64,000 bases of DNA from Porodaedalea pini (lineage: Eukaryota; Basidiomycota; Agaricomycetes; Hymenochaetales; Hymenochaetaceae). Positions 14,738-33,747 of this stretch are shown one piece after another; within the stretch, counting starts at the first letter, position 1, and every line of letters begins with the position of its first letter. The stretch covers positions 372,001-436,000 of the forward strand of contig NBAY01000006.1 of the NCBI GenBank assembly GCA_002794775.1, given 5' to 3'. The notes below the pieces were generated by a model, which searched no databases, was not told the origin of the DNA, and saw only the letters and a program-made list of their open reading frames with translations. A program made the translations under genes and the position numbers.

Positions 14738-16113
14738 GGTGGGAGCGAGTAGACGAAGTTGAGGTTCGAGTGGAATCGGATTCAAAAATCAAAGACCTTC
14801 AAGTTCGCGCCGATGGTCACGGGGTTCAACAGGCAATATTTGGTCGTGTTAGGATCTGAAGGCATTGACTTTACGGAACTCTCCAATCGCCGATTGGCGG
14901 AACTCACCTGTTGCTGAACATCTCAAACATCACCTAAAAGTTGCATTACCTGCACGCTATAACAAACTGTCCAAAACCGAGCATACAAATAATACTGAGC
15001 ACTTCTCGAACCTCTTTCATTTACACCATCCAATCTAAAAGCCTGTAACTAGGCTTGTACACGTCACTGCTTATCATGATAAGCGAAATCAATGAAGTAC
15101 TAAGTCACATCTTTCTGACTTTATGGATGCTTGATATCCTGTTTTTTTTAGAGTGAAGACAAAAATCCAGATCATAATTTGTCCTTCCCTGAATCAAAAA
15201 GGAAAGCCACTAACAGCCAAACGACGGGATTTTAATTTAACAGTCCAGGATTTTCATCGCAGATTAGTACTTCTCCAGAGAATAGATAGGCATACCGTAC
15301 TTAGTTCTTCCTCGACAGGAGCTGTCTTACCAAGGCAGATTTCCGATCATTTCTCCACATAGACCGCCAAATTTGGCCGGCTCTCCTCGACAGGGTACAC
15401 GCAGCATGAAGTGGGAAATAAAAGTGATCGTTACTAGTGCAAGTGCTAAGGGTGAAGGGTGAAAAGAAGCTGGTGGGTCAGTTGGACTCTCGCAGATGCC
15501 AGTGGGCGATACCGACACAGCCAAGCAATTCATCTTGATGCTCGAGAGGGACATTAAAATTGCTCTAAATATCGGTCTAGGAGATCATTTCGGATAAGTG
15601 AATTGTGTCTCTTTATGAACCTTCCTACGTAGCCAAGTCGATGAGCTCGGTAAGGTATTTTTCGCCTTGTCGTTGAGAAATCGAGGTGCTTAGTGCTTCA
15701 TGAAGCAGATGGGAATCGGTGAAGATGGGATGCCGACAGTCCATCAACATTTTCAATAACGTAATTGATCGTCCCTATTCGAGCAGTAGTGACCGCGTAG
15801 CTCGTTGTCGTCGCGTCTTGTTCTCCGTCCCCTACCTACTTGCACTCGTCTCAACGTCTGTCCGCTCGAAATCGACGAGTGCATCGTCTGTTTCTTTGAG
15901 CTAAATTTTGAAGTCTGCAGCATCAAGTAAACGTGCGGTGTGGGAGGTGGCTTAAACACGAGTGGCACGCGCCTCATGCACCAAGACCTCTGTCTCGAAA
16001 CGGCACCTATCGTCATTCTCTTCACTAATAAAGCATTTCCCGCCGGCTTCTTATTCTCTATATCTAACGAATCATTCACGACCTAGTGGCTTCCGTCGTA
16101 TACCTCGCAGTGT
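14738..16113. promoter_or_regulatory. Divergent intergenic region, PRCC gene and long disordered-protein gene
   Basis: 1.4 kb between two divergently transcribed genes, expected to hold both promoters. Short ORFs at 15327-15554 and 15753-16079 (both minus) have no recognisable domain. A T-rich run (about 15141-15150) is the only low-complexity feature. Confidence 0.45.
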
Positions 16114-19100
16114 ATGGCAAGTCGCCACCATTATTCAATTCCAGGCGCGTCGCTCCTGAAGACCAGGGGCTCGTCAAAGGTATGTACTCATATATATCAT
16201 CCAGGTTGGAGACCAGCGCTCAACCTTAAAAATGGTTTTACTCATTGCGCTAAACAGCGCAGACGCAGAAGACGGCCTCTGGCAACGGCAATGTACCGAG
16301 CTCGAGTCGCGACACGAGGCAGCCTAGTTCCTCGCGCGCCTATCACACTCAAGACACGGCCCCTAGGAATGCCCCTCCTTCTCGACCGCCGTCCGCGAGC
16401 GGATACAGGACGCAACAGCCAAATGCGAGTGTTAATGGTTTTCAGGCTTCGAGCAACACGCGTCCGTCACCTGCGCAGAGACCTGCCATGACGCCACAGG
16501 CCTCGTCTTCACGCACCCGGCTCGACGTGCCCGATCCGCGAAGCTACTTCTCTAAGATGTTCAGTAGGAAGCAGACTCCGGTCGGTGCGCAGGGAGAAGA
16601 GAAGCATAAGAGCTCGCACAAGCACCAACGCATCTCGCAAGCCTACCCAGCGGCTTACGCTCCTGCAGCCGCAGCACAAGCGCCGGCTCCTCCTGCAGGA
16701 CCATCAGCGGGTTGGACAGCGTATGATGCAGATGCATCACTTCGAGTGCGCGAATCGGAGCGAGAGGATCGGGCACGGCAAAAGACGAAGGAGGATCCTG
16801 TGCGTGCCGAGCGGATGAAAGTGGAAAGGATGCATTCTGAATATGCAGTGTACAAGGCGAAGTTGGAGGAGACTGAGCAAGCACAAGCAGCAGCAGCAGC
16901 TAAGGCGACTCGTATGGATCGTACGGCATCTCGTCCCAGTCGAGAAGAGAGGAGGCAACAAGAGTACGAGTCAGACAATGCGCGACGGCGCCTGCAGGCT
17001 CAACAGGTGGCCTCGTCTTCCGCTCGGAAACAGGAGGTACGTCAAAAATACATCCATTGTCTGGCGCTGTTCTAATCCTAGCTTCGTTGAACAGGCGCGT
17101 CAATCTCACTATCTGCATCCTGCACAGCTCCCTACTACAATCCCGTCTCGAGCCACGGCGCCTGCGCGTGATGCCCTGCAAACGCCCGCGCCGCAGACCG
17201 CAACTCGACCACCTGGTGTGCCTGTTCAACCCTCTACGTCAAGCCAGTCCACCTCTGCTTCTCATCAAGCTCAGGCATTACATTCCGCACCACCACCAAC
17301 TCGTACAGAACCTATCATAACATCAGCTCCAACTCTAGCACCAGCACTAATTCCGGCTTCAGCCCCCGCCCCGCCTCCGAAAGTTAGCTCTACTCCGTAT
17401 CAATCGTCAAATTACACTCTCAGTCAGAACCCGCCACGCCAGACAGAGGCACTGCCGTCTGCGCCTAATATGCTTCCACCGTATCAACCGTCTGGCCCGG
17501 ATGAGAGGAATCGACTCGATAGAGAGGCTGCAGAACGAGAGGCTCTGCTTTCTCGGGAACTGGAACGTGAAAGGGAGAGGGAGCGCGAGTCGGAGAGGTG
17601 TCGTGAAGCTAGAGAGGCTGCAGAGAGAGAAGCTCTCGCTTCTCGTGAACGGGAGCATGAGCGCGAACTAGAGAGACGTCGTGAATCTGATAAAGAGGCT
17701 GCAGAGCGAGAGGTCCTCCAGCATCGTGAACGGGAGCGCGAGCGCGAGTTGGAACGAGAGAGAAGGAGGGCTCGGAGGGCTGAGCGTGAGCGGAAGAAAG
17801 AGCTCGAAAATGCGGAACGCGAGCGGAGGAAGGAGCTTGAAAATGCAGAACGCGAGCGCCAGAAGGAGTTTGAGCGTGCAGAACGTGAGCGGCTCAGGGC
17901 TCTCGAGCAATTCGAGCTTGAGAAGCAGAGGGAGGCTGAACGTCTGCAACGAGAGAGGAAGGAGTATGAGCGTGCAGAGAAGGAGCGATCGAAGGCCGAA
18001 CGGGAGCGACAACGAGATGCTGAGCGAATAGAGCGCGAACGTCTGCGCGAGAAGCGAAAGGGAGCGCGAGCGCGCAATCAGAACGTCGTCGAAACACCGT
18101 TCGCATCGTGACAAGACCCAGTCAATGCCTACTAATCCTCCCCCCGGTGCAGCCTCCGGAAGTGACACTGACAGGACGAGTCGGAAAGATGGCGTAAGCT
18201 TCCTTCGTTTATTACATGAATATTGCATACTCAAACGGTCCTGTCTAATCTGCCGCAGAGGCATCGATCGCAAAGCCATCCTCCCGTTGTAGCCCATGAA
18301 ACTCAGCCCCTTGTTTCGCCGTTTGGTATTCGCCGTCCCGAATCTAGAAAGGATACTGTTCCTGCACCAGTCCCAGGCACCGTCCAGAGTTCCGCACCGA
18401 AGCCAGACGTACGCTTACCGCCTTTCATGTTTGGGCATACACTGACTATACCTTAATAACCGTAACAGAACATATTTTCTCATCATGACCCTGCTCAGCT
18501 CGTTCCTGAGTCTCCTATGGCGCTGCCTATACCGCCTCCGCACGTGGAGAGACGTGATGTGAGCTTACGCCTCGATCTTTAGCACATCAGCCTGATAGCC
18601 ATCAATTTACAGCAGGTCATATACCCCCGAAGAATGTCTACAGTACCATCATCGACGCAAACTCAAGGTCTCATGCCTCCGAAAATGCCCGAGAGGTCAC
18701 ATACCGACACTTTATTATCAAGAGACCCGCCTGTCGGAGGTATGCAAGCCTCAGCTGCGACGATGCAGTTGCCTGAGCCGCTCCCTGTGGCACTTCAATC
18801 GAAGCTTGTAAGCATTTACGCCTCTCAGGGACCTCCGGATCGCACTCCATATCGCGCCACGCAGAAAGCTCCTAGTTTGTCAACAGCGGAACAGCGTGCG
18901 CCGGGCCCGACACCCACGCTTCCTACTGCAACGAATGAGTATGAAGGACGCCCTCGCTCCTCGCTCGACCATTCCTCCTATCGGCCTTCGACTATACCAA
19001 CGAATACCGCCACTCCGGTCATTCCTGCAGCGACGTCTACATCAGCTCCTCAAGTCCAACCTCAACTCGAGCCATCGACAGCTACGCAAGCTCCCTCAGC

Positions 19101-21481
19101 TACTTCGTTGCGCCACTTCATGATGTCAACCCAGCCACCCTCGAACGACATGAATACTGCAACTTCTATTACGCCTGTGCTAAAGCCACCTTCGCGACCC
19201 GACACGGGCTTTGTACCTCCACACGGAAAAGCTCTGCCGTCTCCCGATATCCATGTGCCACTATCATCAGCACAAAGCGCGCACCAGACGAATTCGACCG
19301 CTACCCAGCAACCCGTTGATGACCGACTTGCATCTGTTAAACCTGCGGTGATCACTTCCCACGGGGCCGGCTTCAGTAGCTATTCTCAGTCAGTTCTTGG
19401 TTCGACTAAAGAACCATCGCGGGCTTCCGCGCAGGACCAACAGCTTGGCACTATGTCTCGAGCGCCATCGAACAATTCGACACGGAGTCCTTCGCGCGAA
19501 GTCGCTCTGCTCCCTACAGAAACAGCATCTGGTGCTTTCTCCACTATCCCTGTTTCGCGTACAGCCTCCGATGCATCGCAGTCGACAGAAACGGGCGAAC
19601 ATCGACAACTTTCCGCTTCCTATTCCCAGTCGCAACCTCATGTGACTTCTTTGCAACATCTTCAGCCCACTTCGGCTACGCCTATGTATTCTTCAGCGCA
19701 AAACGCTTCTTTAACCTCTAGAGTTCCGCATGAATCGGTCACGAATCTTCACCAGCAATCTGTATTTACTACGCATTCCCATTCTCAATCTCTTCCGCAG
19801 CAGACATCCTCGTCGAACCCTTATAACTCCAGCGACGTTGAAAATGGTTTTTCTCGTTATGATAATCTATCGAACGGCCGTACAGCAGCACCTTTATCTG
19901 CTACCAATACCATCCCTGATGGCTCTCATCAGCAATACCCTTCGATCCAGCAATCGTCTTCTCAAAGCAAAGCGAATTATAATTCATCGTCTAATGCATA
20001 TCTTCCAGTACAGTCACAACAATCGCATCTAATGCTGTCTTCGTCTACTCAAGATAATAACTCGCACTTGTGGACGCCAATGCTTACGAATAATATGTCG
20101 CCTTACTCTGCCGTCGTTGCTAGTCCAAATCCGTTATCACAAACGCCATCTACCATGTTTTCACAGCCACCTGTACATCCATCGAATTCTTCAATGTATC
20201 ATAATCCTTCCACCTCGCGTATTCATGTTCCCACATACCAAGCCCATCAGCAGCAGCAGGCAGCGGGCATAACTAAGCCTCCTTTGCCACAGCAGAACAG
20301 TAGCCAACTGCCAACTGCTGCTGTCAAGTCTTCGGGCCCTTCGACTGGTCCCACAAACCCTTCCGTCTACGTTACATCGACACGCCAGTCCGGTCCTTTC
20401 GTTGACGACACGCCGTCGTCTATTGGCATTGGCCTCAGTCTTGATTCTCCTCCAGCATCCAGACCACCGCTTCAGCAGCCTCTCCAGCCGACTGATCGAT
20501 CCACGCCTCAGCCAGCCTACATTAGGTCGCAGGCAGCTTCCGGACTGTCATCTACCCCTATGCACAGTGCCAGTCAAGCTCAAGTTCATACGCAGACTCA
20601 AAAAGCAGAGACTCCACAGGATATGGACAGTCCACCTCCGCTTACGCCGTCTTCCTCGTCGCGTGAGTCGCATGAGGAAATCTTGATGACTCCTGCGTCA
20701 CTGGATCCTGCTCGCGCCCAGGTGAATGTCCAGCAGCCACCAGATAGCTCTCAGCGGTCAGAAAAGAAGAAAGGCGGGTTGTTTGGGTTGTTCCGATCCA
20801 GTTCTACTAGATCCACCAAGGAGAAGGAGGTCAGAGACCGAGCCGAGCCGAGAGGATACGAGTCAAGGAGACAGGTACCAGGGCCGTCGCGTGATCAGCG
20901 GTCTGAAAGTGTAAATAGGCTGCGATTGACGAGGCCGCCGTCGATAGTGATAACGGCGGAGTCAGATTCTAATCCGACAAACACAGGATCTGTGTCTATG
21001 AATCACCAGGTCAAACAATCACGGGCATCGAGGCGTGCTCCACCTCCAATCGCCATTCCGCAACAGTCAATCCCCTATCGCCTTTTTGCCTCTAAATCCA
21101 AACGGTATCGTACGATGTCTTCCGCGTCAATGGAGGCGCTCGATGGAACTGCGGTATGTCCCCTCGTGTCTTATAGGCTTGCGTCCAGATTTGTATTAAG
21201 ACAGCTTCTACTGTTAGAACAACACTGTTGTTGGATCGCCGACTTCCTCCAGGAGGAGTCCAACGCCGTCTGGACCGATGACACCGCCCGTCCGTGACCC
21301 TATCGAAGCGGCACAGGTATGGAGGAGCAACGAAGACGTGTTCTTAGACCGGGGGAGCCATCGGCGGCGTCGGCCGGGGGTGACCTTCGACCTGAAGGGC
21401 GACGATGTCCAGAAAGATGGTGCACTGTACCGACACCAGTCTTCCCGCTTGCACAGGCAGCGAAAAGACCCACCAAGATGA
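16114..21481 (+). CDS. Very long intrinsically disordered protein with a charged Arg/Glu helix; frame break near 18031-18060
   Basis: About 1,600 residues, no known family. The ATG at 16114 gives MASRHHYSIPGASLLKTRG. Introns (all phase 0): 16180-16262, about 17035-17094, and three short ones between 18193 and 18630. The N-terminal third is Ser/Pro/Gln-rich. Residues encoded at 17500-18060 form a long Arg/Glu/Ala charged segment (ERERELERERRRARRAERE style). The remainder (18634 onward) is Ser/Thr/Pro/Gln-rich, with a basic patch SEKKKGGLFGLFRSSSTRS. Late exons restore VVGSPTSSRRSPTPSGPM and RRRRPGVTFDLKGDD before the TGA at 21479-21481. The charged segment is read in one frame but the next exon (SSKHRSHRDKTQSMPTNPPP) is in the +1 frame, with no usable intron between. 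A scaffold or cytoskeletal role would be a guess. Confidence 0.7.
17500..18060 (+). repeat. Imperfect coding repeat encoding an Arg/Glu single-alpha-helix-like segment
   Basis: Codons GAG/GAA/GAT and CGT/CGC/CGG alternate with GCA/GCT in imperfect 12-30 nt units (such as GAACGCGAGCGG). The encoded segment has i to i+4 Glu/Arg spacing typical of stable single alpha helices or long coiled coils. Its reverse strand gives a Ser/Arg-rich shadow frame that should not be annotated. Confidence 0.75.
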
Positions 21482-22241
21482 TATGACAGACTTCTCGGGC
21501 TTCAGGTCGTCCATTTTGTAAATGAAGTTGATTGATATTCTTTTCAATTTCGGGTTTTCGGGTGTACCCTATTGCTTGTTGTACGGTTACGCGATTTTTT
21601 CGGGCCAATCCCTCTGTAGGAGGCCCATAGCCAAAATGTTATATTTTGAAAGCGATCGCATTCGCGGTCGAAATGACCCCACTGCAGTATTAATATTGCG
21701 GGTGCTCTTTGGAACTTGGCATGCACGAGAATTACCACGCAGAGACACGTGTAGCCTCGGAGTGACGAAGTAACTTTCGCTATCACCGCCGCCGTGGCCT
21801 CGCCGTAAGTGCTCATGGCAAGGGAACTTGATCATCCGGCTCGGAATGAAGGCTCGACAGTCGGAGGAGGTTGGCACTCTCCGCCGCTCGCAGTGGCAAA
21901 GGGCCCGAGTAATCTGTCCTCCCTTGCTAATGCTATATATACTGGCTGCAGGAAATGCTCACAACCCACAGTTCCCTCTCCCACCGCTCCATTCGCATAG
22001 GAGACCCTTTAAGACAATTGCACCCTCAAGACACGTCCAACAAAAGATTCGAGCAAGCGGGGTTTCGCTTGGGGCACTTATCTGTTGTGTCGATCAACTC
22101 CTTGACATTTTTCAATCTTCCCTCGTACTCTCATAAGGATCTGAATCCTTTCTACAGCCCCCCGACTCCAATAATTGTCTTTTTTTTATCTCTTGCTTTT
22201 TTGCCTGTTCTCTTAGTCTTCTGGACTTTGCTGCTGGCACC
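21482..22241. promoter_or_regulatory. Intergenic region with pyrimidine-rich leader before the methyltransferase
   Basis: No convincing gene. The last 100 bases before the ATG at 22242 are C/T-rich, as is common for fungal 5' leaders. An ATTAATATTG word lies at 21689-21698. Confidence 0.45.
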
Positions 22242-24393
22242 ATGGACATCGACGACGCGCGCAGCATGATCAGCGCATCGACAGCTACTGGCACTACTAC
22301 TAGGTCATCAATGCTGACCTCAATGGATGGAAGTCCTGCCCCTTCCGTGTACTCTTACCGCTCGGATCGTGATGGACGAGCGATGCTCCGTGAGATTGCT
22401 GGTAGGACGCTGAATTCGACAAATGATCTTTATCTCCTTCCTGCAGGTTCTTGATTTATGAAATCTACGTTATTCCCGGATTTGTAAGCTAACTGAAATC
22501 ATCGTCTCATAGATGAAGGCGAACACGGCCGCCTGTATGCTATTCTTCTTCGTCTCTTGGGTCTTTTCTTTACTAAAAAAAATCCAAATTTTAGGGACAA
22601 GCAGCATCTGGTCAACCTTCTTGCTCTTGGAGGGCTGTATGCCGCAGTAAAGGAAGTTCGCGAGGCTTTGGCCCCGACGCCCGATCATCAACGGGCCATT
22701 CTCGACCTCGGTAGGTTTAAAATACTCAAAGTTACCCTCCGACTGGCTACTGACTGAATAGTCAGGCTGTGGCGGAGGAAATTGGTGAGGAAGACGATTA
22801 TTTCCAGAAGCGAGTGGTTGCTAAAGTATACCCCGGACTGATTATAGGGCGATGGGAATGGCTCAAGAGTTCCCTCACGCACAAGTAAACTATTTCAGTG
22901 ATGCCCCCTTCTCTGCATTTACATTCCCCTTGTCTTGTAGGTAGTCGGAGTTGATTTGGCGCCGAGTACTTCGAGGTAAGTGTGATGCCTTTTGGGGTGA
23001 ATCCCCCGCATACTGAATTCGTGCAGACCACCGCCTTTTAATTGTCGGTAAGAATGGCTCCATTGAAGTATTAAAATCCAACTAATGATGATAATAAGTC
23101 TCGAGTTTGATGATGTCAGTCAGCTCTCGATTCTGATGAATTACCATACTCACAAAAATATTTGATCGAGCAGTTCACCCTTGGTCTTGAACATTATTAC
23201 AACTCCTTCGATGTAGTTCACTCTCGCTGTACAGCGAACGGGGTTCGGATTATTCATTCTATGACAAAACCAGCGAACTAATCCAACTTTAGGTTACTGA
23301 TTATGAAGGATTCATTCACGAGGCTGCCAAGTGCGTTCGACCAGGTAGGTCCAGCCTAAACCACTCTCGTGTATCGAAAAATTAACGACGAGCATCTTAG
23401 GCGGTATCCTTCTTTACACGGAGGGAAACTTGGAAATGCAAAGCGAACAGAAGACCGGTCAAGAGCCCGCTTTTGGCGACGGTGCTCCTGGCCAGTCATG
23501 GTTAGCTCGTTCGACGTTCGGTACGCCGTTCGCTTCTCATTTGACAGATGCGTTGTTGACTTCCCTCGAGAGGCGTATAACCTCATGAAAGCCCGAGGAA
23601 GCGCTGTGGACGCGGGTATAATGCTCGGCCGCTGGATGGAGTCCTGCCCTGAACTTTGTAATGTGCAATACAGAGAATTGTGGACTCCGATCGGGCCTTG
23701 GAAGAAAGGTAAGATCTACTATGGTCTTACTCGTCTTATCATATCTTCTCAACGTCTCGAATTATCTGCTTCGCCTTTATCGGTAACCGGACATCCTTCG
23801 TCATGGATCGTCGCCTTTTTTTTGCTCTGCTGTATACCAGGGTCGACGCCAGAAGAGACACAGCGCCTCCAGATGATCGGGACATTGATGCGCCAAAATA
23901 TGAAGGTGCGCGATCATCCTTTACGCATTAGGCTCATAGCCGTTCTTGCCCAACTTATTTATACGTTTCTCGCGCGGAAATAGGAGTTCGTCAGGTCATG
24001 TAGGCCGATGTATGTCTCCACGGGGTACCCACCTGCGCTGATAGAGCGATTCATGGAGGGCACGGACAAAGGTCAGGATTTAAATTGAAAGCCTATCTGA
24101 CTTCTTCATTTCCATTAACCCCGATTGCTTCTTCCTGCTCTTTCTTACGTCCCCCAAGCTTCCCGAGTCTCCAGTCCCAGCGCTTCTGTGAACCCACACT
24201 AACGACCGCTCTTCGCCCACTAGAACTCGATGAGCTGAGCCTGCGCATGTACGTGAAGTGGCACCACGCGTGGGGACGTCGTGTCGAGGGCCTAAATCAC
24301 CCCGGGCCTGCGATTGACATGAGTGGAACCGGCGGCGCGATGACCGCGGACGAGTATGGCGCGCACCACGGCCTACAGATGATGACAGGCTGA
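22242..24393 (+). CDS. Class I SAM-dependent methyltransferase
   Basis: The ATG at 22242 gives MDIDDARSMISASTATG, then a Ser-rich leader and YSYRSDRDGRAMLREIAGR. Exons then carry the helix KQHLVNLLALGGLYAAVKEV. Motif I is rebuilt across an intron as ILDLGCGGGNW, followed by EFPHAQVVGVDLAPSTSR. The acidic motif II/III part follows (CRFEFDDV), then GFIHEAAKCVRPGGILLYTEG. The C-terminal half (LMKARGSAVDAGIMLGRWME, VQYRELWTPIGPWKKG, YVKWHHAWGRRVEGLNHPG) is typical of basidiomycete UMTA/LaeA-like methyltransferases. About nine introns split the gene, one near 23710-23850 being rather long. The substrate cannot be predicted; relatives include secondary-metabolism regulators and small-molecule methyltransferases. 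Confidence 0.87.
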
Positions 24394-25106
24394 GGGGTTC
24401 ATCTGATGTTCTCCTTCCCTCTCACCCTCCCTGCTGTCTCAATCCACCGTCAAACGAATCACTTTAATCCCTAATCTTGTTCTGTAAACTTTGTTTCATG
24501 CCTTCTCCCTTCTAGCCTGCTATTTTGTCTGTTATCTCCTCGCTATCCTAGTTCGCAATGATGAATCCGCGCTGGTCCGGTCTGGACATAAACTTTTGTA
24601 AGTCTCGCACACGACCATGCCAAGGAGTAATATTTTAGGCCCCGTAGAAGTGCCGAAAGAAAGTGAGAATCAACGCTCGCCTCGCGCATAGCTCACGTCT
24701 TCAAACCTTCACCCGTTTCTTCTCTAAACTCAAGGGTCACAAGATGCAAACCGTATAAAGTATAAGAAAGAACTAAGGACCGACGTACGATGGGATGACA
24801 AGCGTTACACACCGAGATAAGCTAACAAGATGTGAATAAACGCGCACGGAACGATGCACGAAAAGTAAAGCGGTCCAGACACCGCATAAAAAGAATGAAT
24901 GGAGTATCTGGTGGGAGGATGCAGAACGCCGCACGGCAGGAGCAGGGGTAGAAGAGGGGAAAGGGGGGGGGGGGAAATAAAAAGGGTATCAAATATCAAC
25001 TCCTTGGGAACGAGAATAGTCCGGCGGTCACGGGAATCGCGAGAGCAACCAAAGGGAATAAGAGAAGCTGATCAAGCAACTAAAGCATGGCATTTTTACG
25101 AGCCTC
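24394..25106. other. Convergent intergenic stretch
   Basis: 3' ends of the methyltransferase and septin genes. It contains a short poly-G run (about 24965-24974). No gene seen. Confidence 0.5.
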
Positions 25107-26430
25107 TTAAGAGGAGGGAGTGGGGCGCGGCTGCTCCTTCGCGTTCTCCTTAAGCGCGAGCAACTGCTTGGAACGGAAGGCCTCGTAATGGATCTGCGCA
25201 GTCGTCTCAATCAGGTCCTGGAGGTGTGTCCTGAATAAGAGCAAAGCGGTCAGGACAAATATGTGAATAATAGAGTCAAATGAACAAACCGCGTGAGGAA
25301 GTTCCTGAGGTAGACGAATTCGCAGTGGTTCTCATCCTCGATATTGATGACACCCCATCTGTTCTTGCGGCCACGCACTTGCCTGCCATCGATAAGCACA
25401 TTTCGCTCAGAGCCAACGACAGCGAAGGGGATCATGTTCTAAAAAGGTAAATCACGCGGATTAGACAAGAGACGGCATCTATCAAATCACAGCTACGCAC
25501 TCGGATCCTCTCGTTAAGGCGCAGCTCCTCATCATCGTTCTCGTCCGTGTCGAAGGGATAGAGAACAATGTTGTGGTATACTAGTTCGGCACGAATCTAG
25601 GCGTATTTCGAAATTAGAAAAGAACCACAGTATAGCTAATGAATACAACTTACTCTCTGCTTGAACACGTCACGCTCCTCCATAGTCAAGCTGTCTGCCT
25701 TCGCAATAACAGGAACAACGTTGACGACTTCGCTCAGCTTCTTCATGACAATGATGTCAATAGGACGAAGCGAGTGACCAGTCGGATTGATGAAGAACAG
25801 GCAACAGTGAATACGCGTGTCCTGGATGTACCGGTCGCGAACAGCAGTAAGCTCCTTGCGGAGGTATGCGCTGTGCTGGTCCTTGATATACTTGACGATA
25901 GGGTCCCAGCTGATAACGTGTCAACAAAAGTCTCTAGCTGTCAATCTGGCCAGATAATTTACCAGTTCTCGTTATTGACCATATCTCCGTATCCCGGCGT
26001 GTCAACAATATTCAACCGCAACCGCACTCCATTTTCGCTGATAACTGTTCAAGTTCTTTCAGCTCGTTAGTTAGAATTCGTTTCAACGACTGAGCGTACC
26101 ATGAGAGACGGCCTGAATCTCGGTTGTCTGCCGAACAGGCTCATCCGACTCCAACCGACCCTTCGAGTCGATCAAGTGCGATGCAAAAATCGTGTTAATG
26201 AGCGTGGACTTTCCAAGACCCGTCTGGCCTACACTCCAGCTTCATATTAGCGGACTCAAATTCATTTTTCCTGCGCCAGAAAAGCCTGGAAAAATAGTAT
26301 GATACGTACCAACGACGATGACATTGAACTGAAAACCGCGCTTCAAGAGCTTGTGCTCAATCTGCTGTGTGATGGTATCAAAACCAACGTACGCAGTCGC
26401 ACGAACTTCTTCAGCGTCGGGGGAGGCCAT
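25107..26430 (-). CDS. CDC10: Septin, Cdc10 type
   Basis: Septins are GTP-binding proteins that polymerise at septa and hyphal tips. The ATG at 26430 gives MASPDAEEVRATAYVGFDTI, then IEHKLLKRGFQFNVIVVG. The P-loop GQTGLGKSTLINT is split by an intron. Further motifs are DTPGYGD (G3), WDPIVKYIKDQHSAYLRKEL, RIHCCLFFINPTGHSLRPID and AKAD (G4). The septin-unique element IPFAVVGSERNVLIDGR, GRKNRWGVINIEDENHCEF and THLQDLIETTAQIHYEAFRS follow. The protein ends shortly after (KEQPRPTPSS) without a C-terminal coiled coil. That ending and the N-terminal YVGFDTI motif point to Cdc10/AspD rather than Cdc3, Cdc11 or Cdc12. About seven introns. Start and stop are both well supported. Confidence 0.95.
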
Positions 26431-26634
26431 TGTTGATAGTAGGAGGAGACGGGGGATGGTCGTGGGCAGGCGAGAAAGGCTGCTATTCGAGCGCGACGTC
26501 GAACGGGAAACGAAACTCAAAACAAGGCGTACGTAAGCATCACTTCCATTTGGAATCTTGATGGCTCTCAGGTTCAGAGTCGCTCAGAAACCCAATTATA
26601 ATTCATGCAACCAGGAAAGAGGTCAAAACTACAT

Positions 26635-33111
<6,477 letters not shown>

Positions 33112-33747
33112 GCTTTCTCAACTTCAAAGCTGAGTGATATCAGCGAAGAGGACGAAGAGAAGGCCGCTGAAGACCAGTCGTTCGAGACTGGACGGACCTG
33201 GTGAGGGGGAGAGCACGCGCAGGGAAAGTTCCACTACGGGGATTGTCTTATGTCTATAGGCATTAATATTCAGCCTGGAGGCAAGGAGACGTGTCTTGCC
33301 GGCACAGTCCTCCGAGTCCCATAATGAGCTGCTCGTCAGTGACCGGATGTTTCCACGGCCTTATGATAAGTTATATATACATGTCGCCTCCGGCGTCTAG
33401 AAGCTCTGAGTTGTTAGAATTAGCTTGCGACGCGTGGTGGACGCTGTGTCAGACTCACTCCGGAAGACAAGACGTCGGTTTACTTCCGCCGAGTTATCTT
33501 GCATAGAGTATAATTGAACATATGCATTAATATTGAGTCTGGAAGTTTCGGACGGATGAGTTTGACTTTGTGCTGTATTTACACCGGACATGATCTGCCA
33601 AATCTAGAGAGAACCGTAGAAGCTTCTAGATTAAGGCCGCCAACCACGGGCTACGTATTACAAGCCTCCGCCAAAAGTCTACCATCCCCTTCATCGCTGT
33701 GTTCGCCTTGCTGTCCTAAGCCTGCTCTACTCGCACTAAGTTTCAAC
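33112..33747. promoter_or_regulatory. Divergent promoter region, ABC transporter and AHA1
   Basis: 636 bp between two divergent genes. It holds two copies of a word of the form GCATTAATATTnAGnCTGGA, at 33261-33280 and 33525-33544, in the same orientation. No other motif is named with confidence. Confidence 0.5.

Noticed and set aside
15753..16079. 108-codon minus ORF before the long disordered-protein gene
   Set aside because: No family resemblance, unusual composition, and located in the promoter interval.
17484..18077. 197-codon minus-strand ORF rich in Ser/Arg, like an SR splicing protein
   Set aside because: It is the complement of the Glu/Arg repeat exon on the plus strand; the composition is forced by the repeat.
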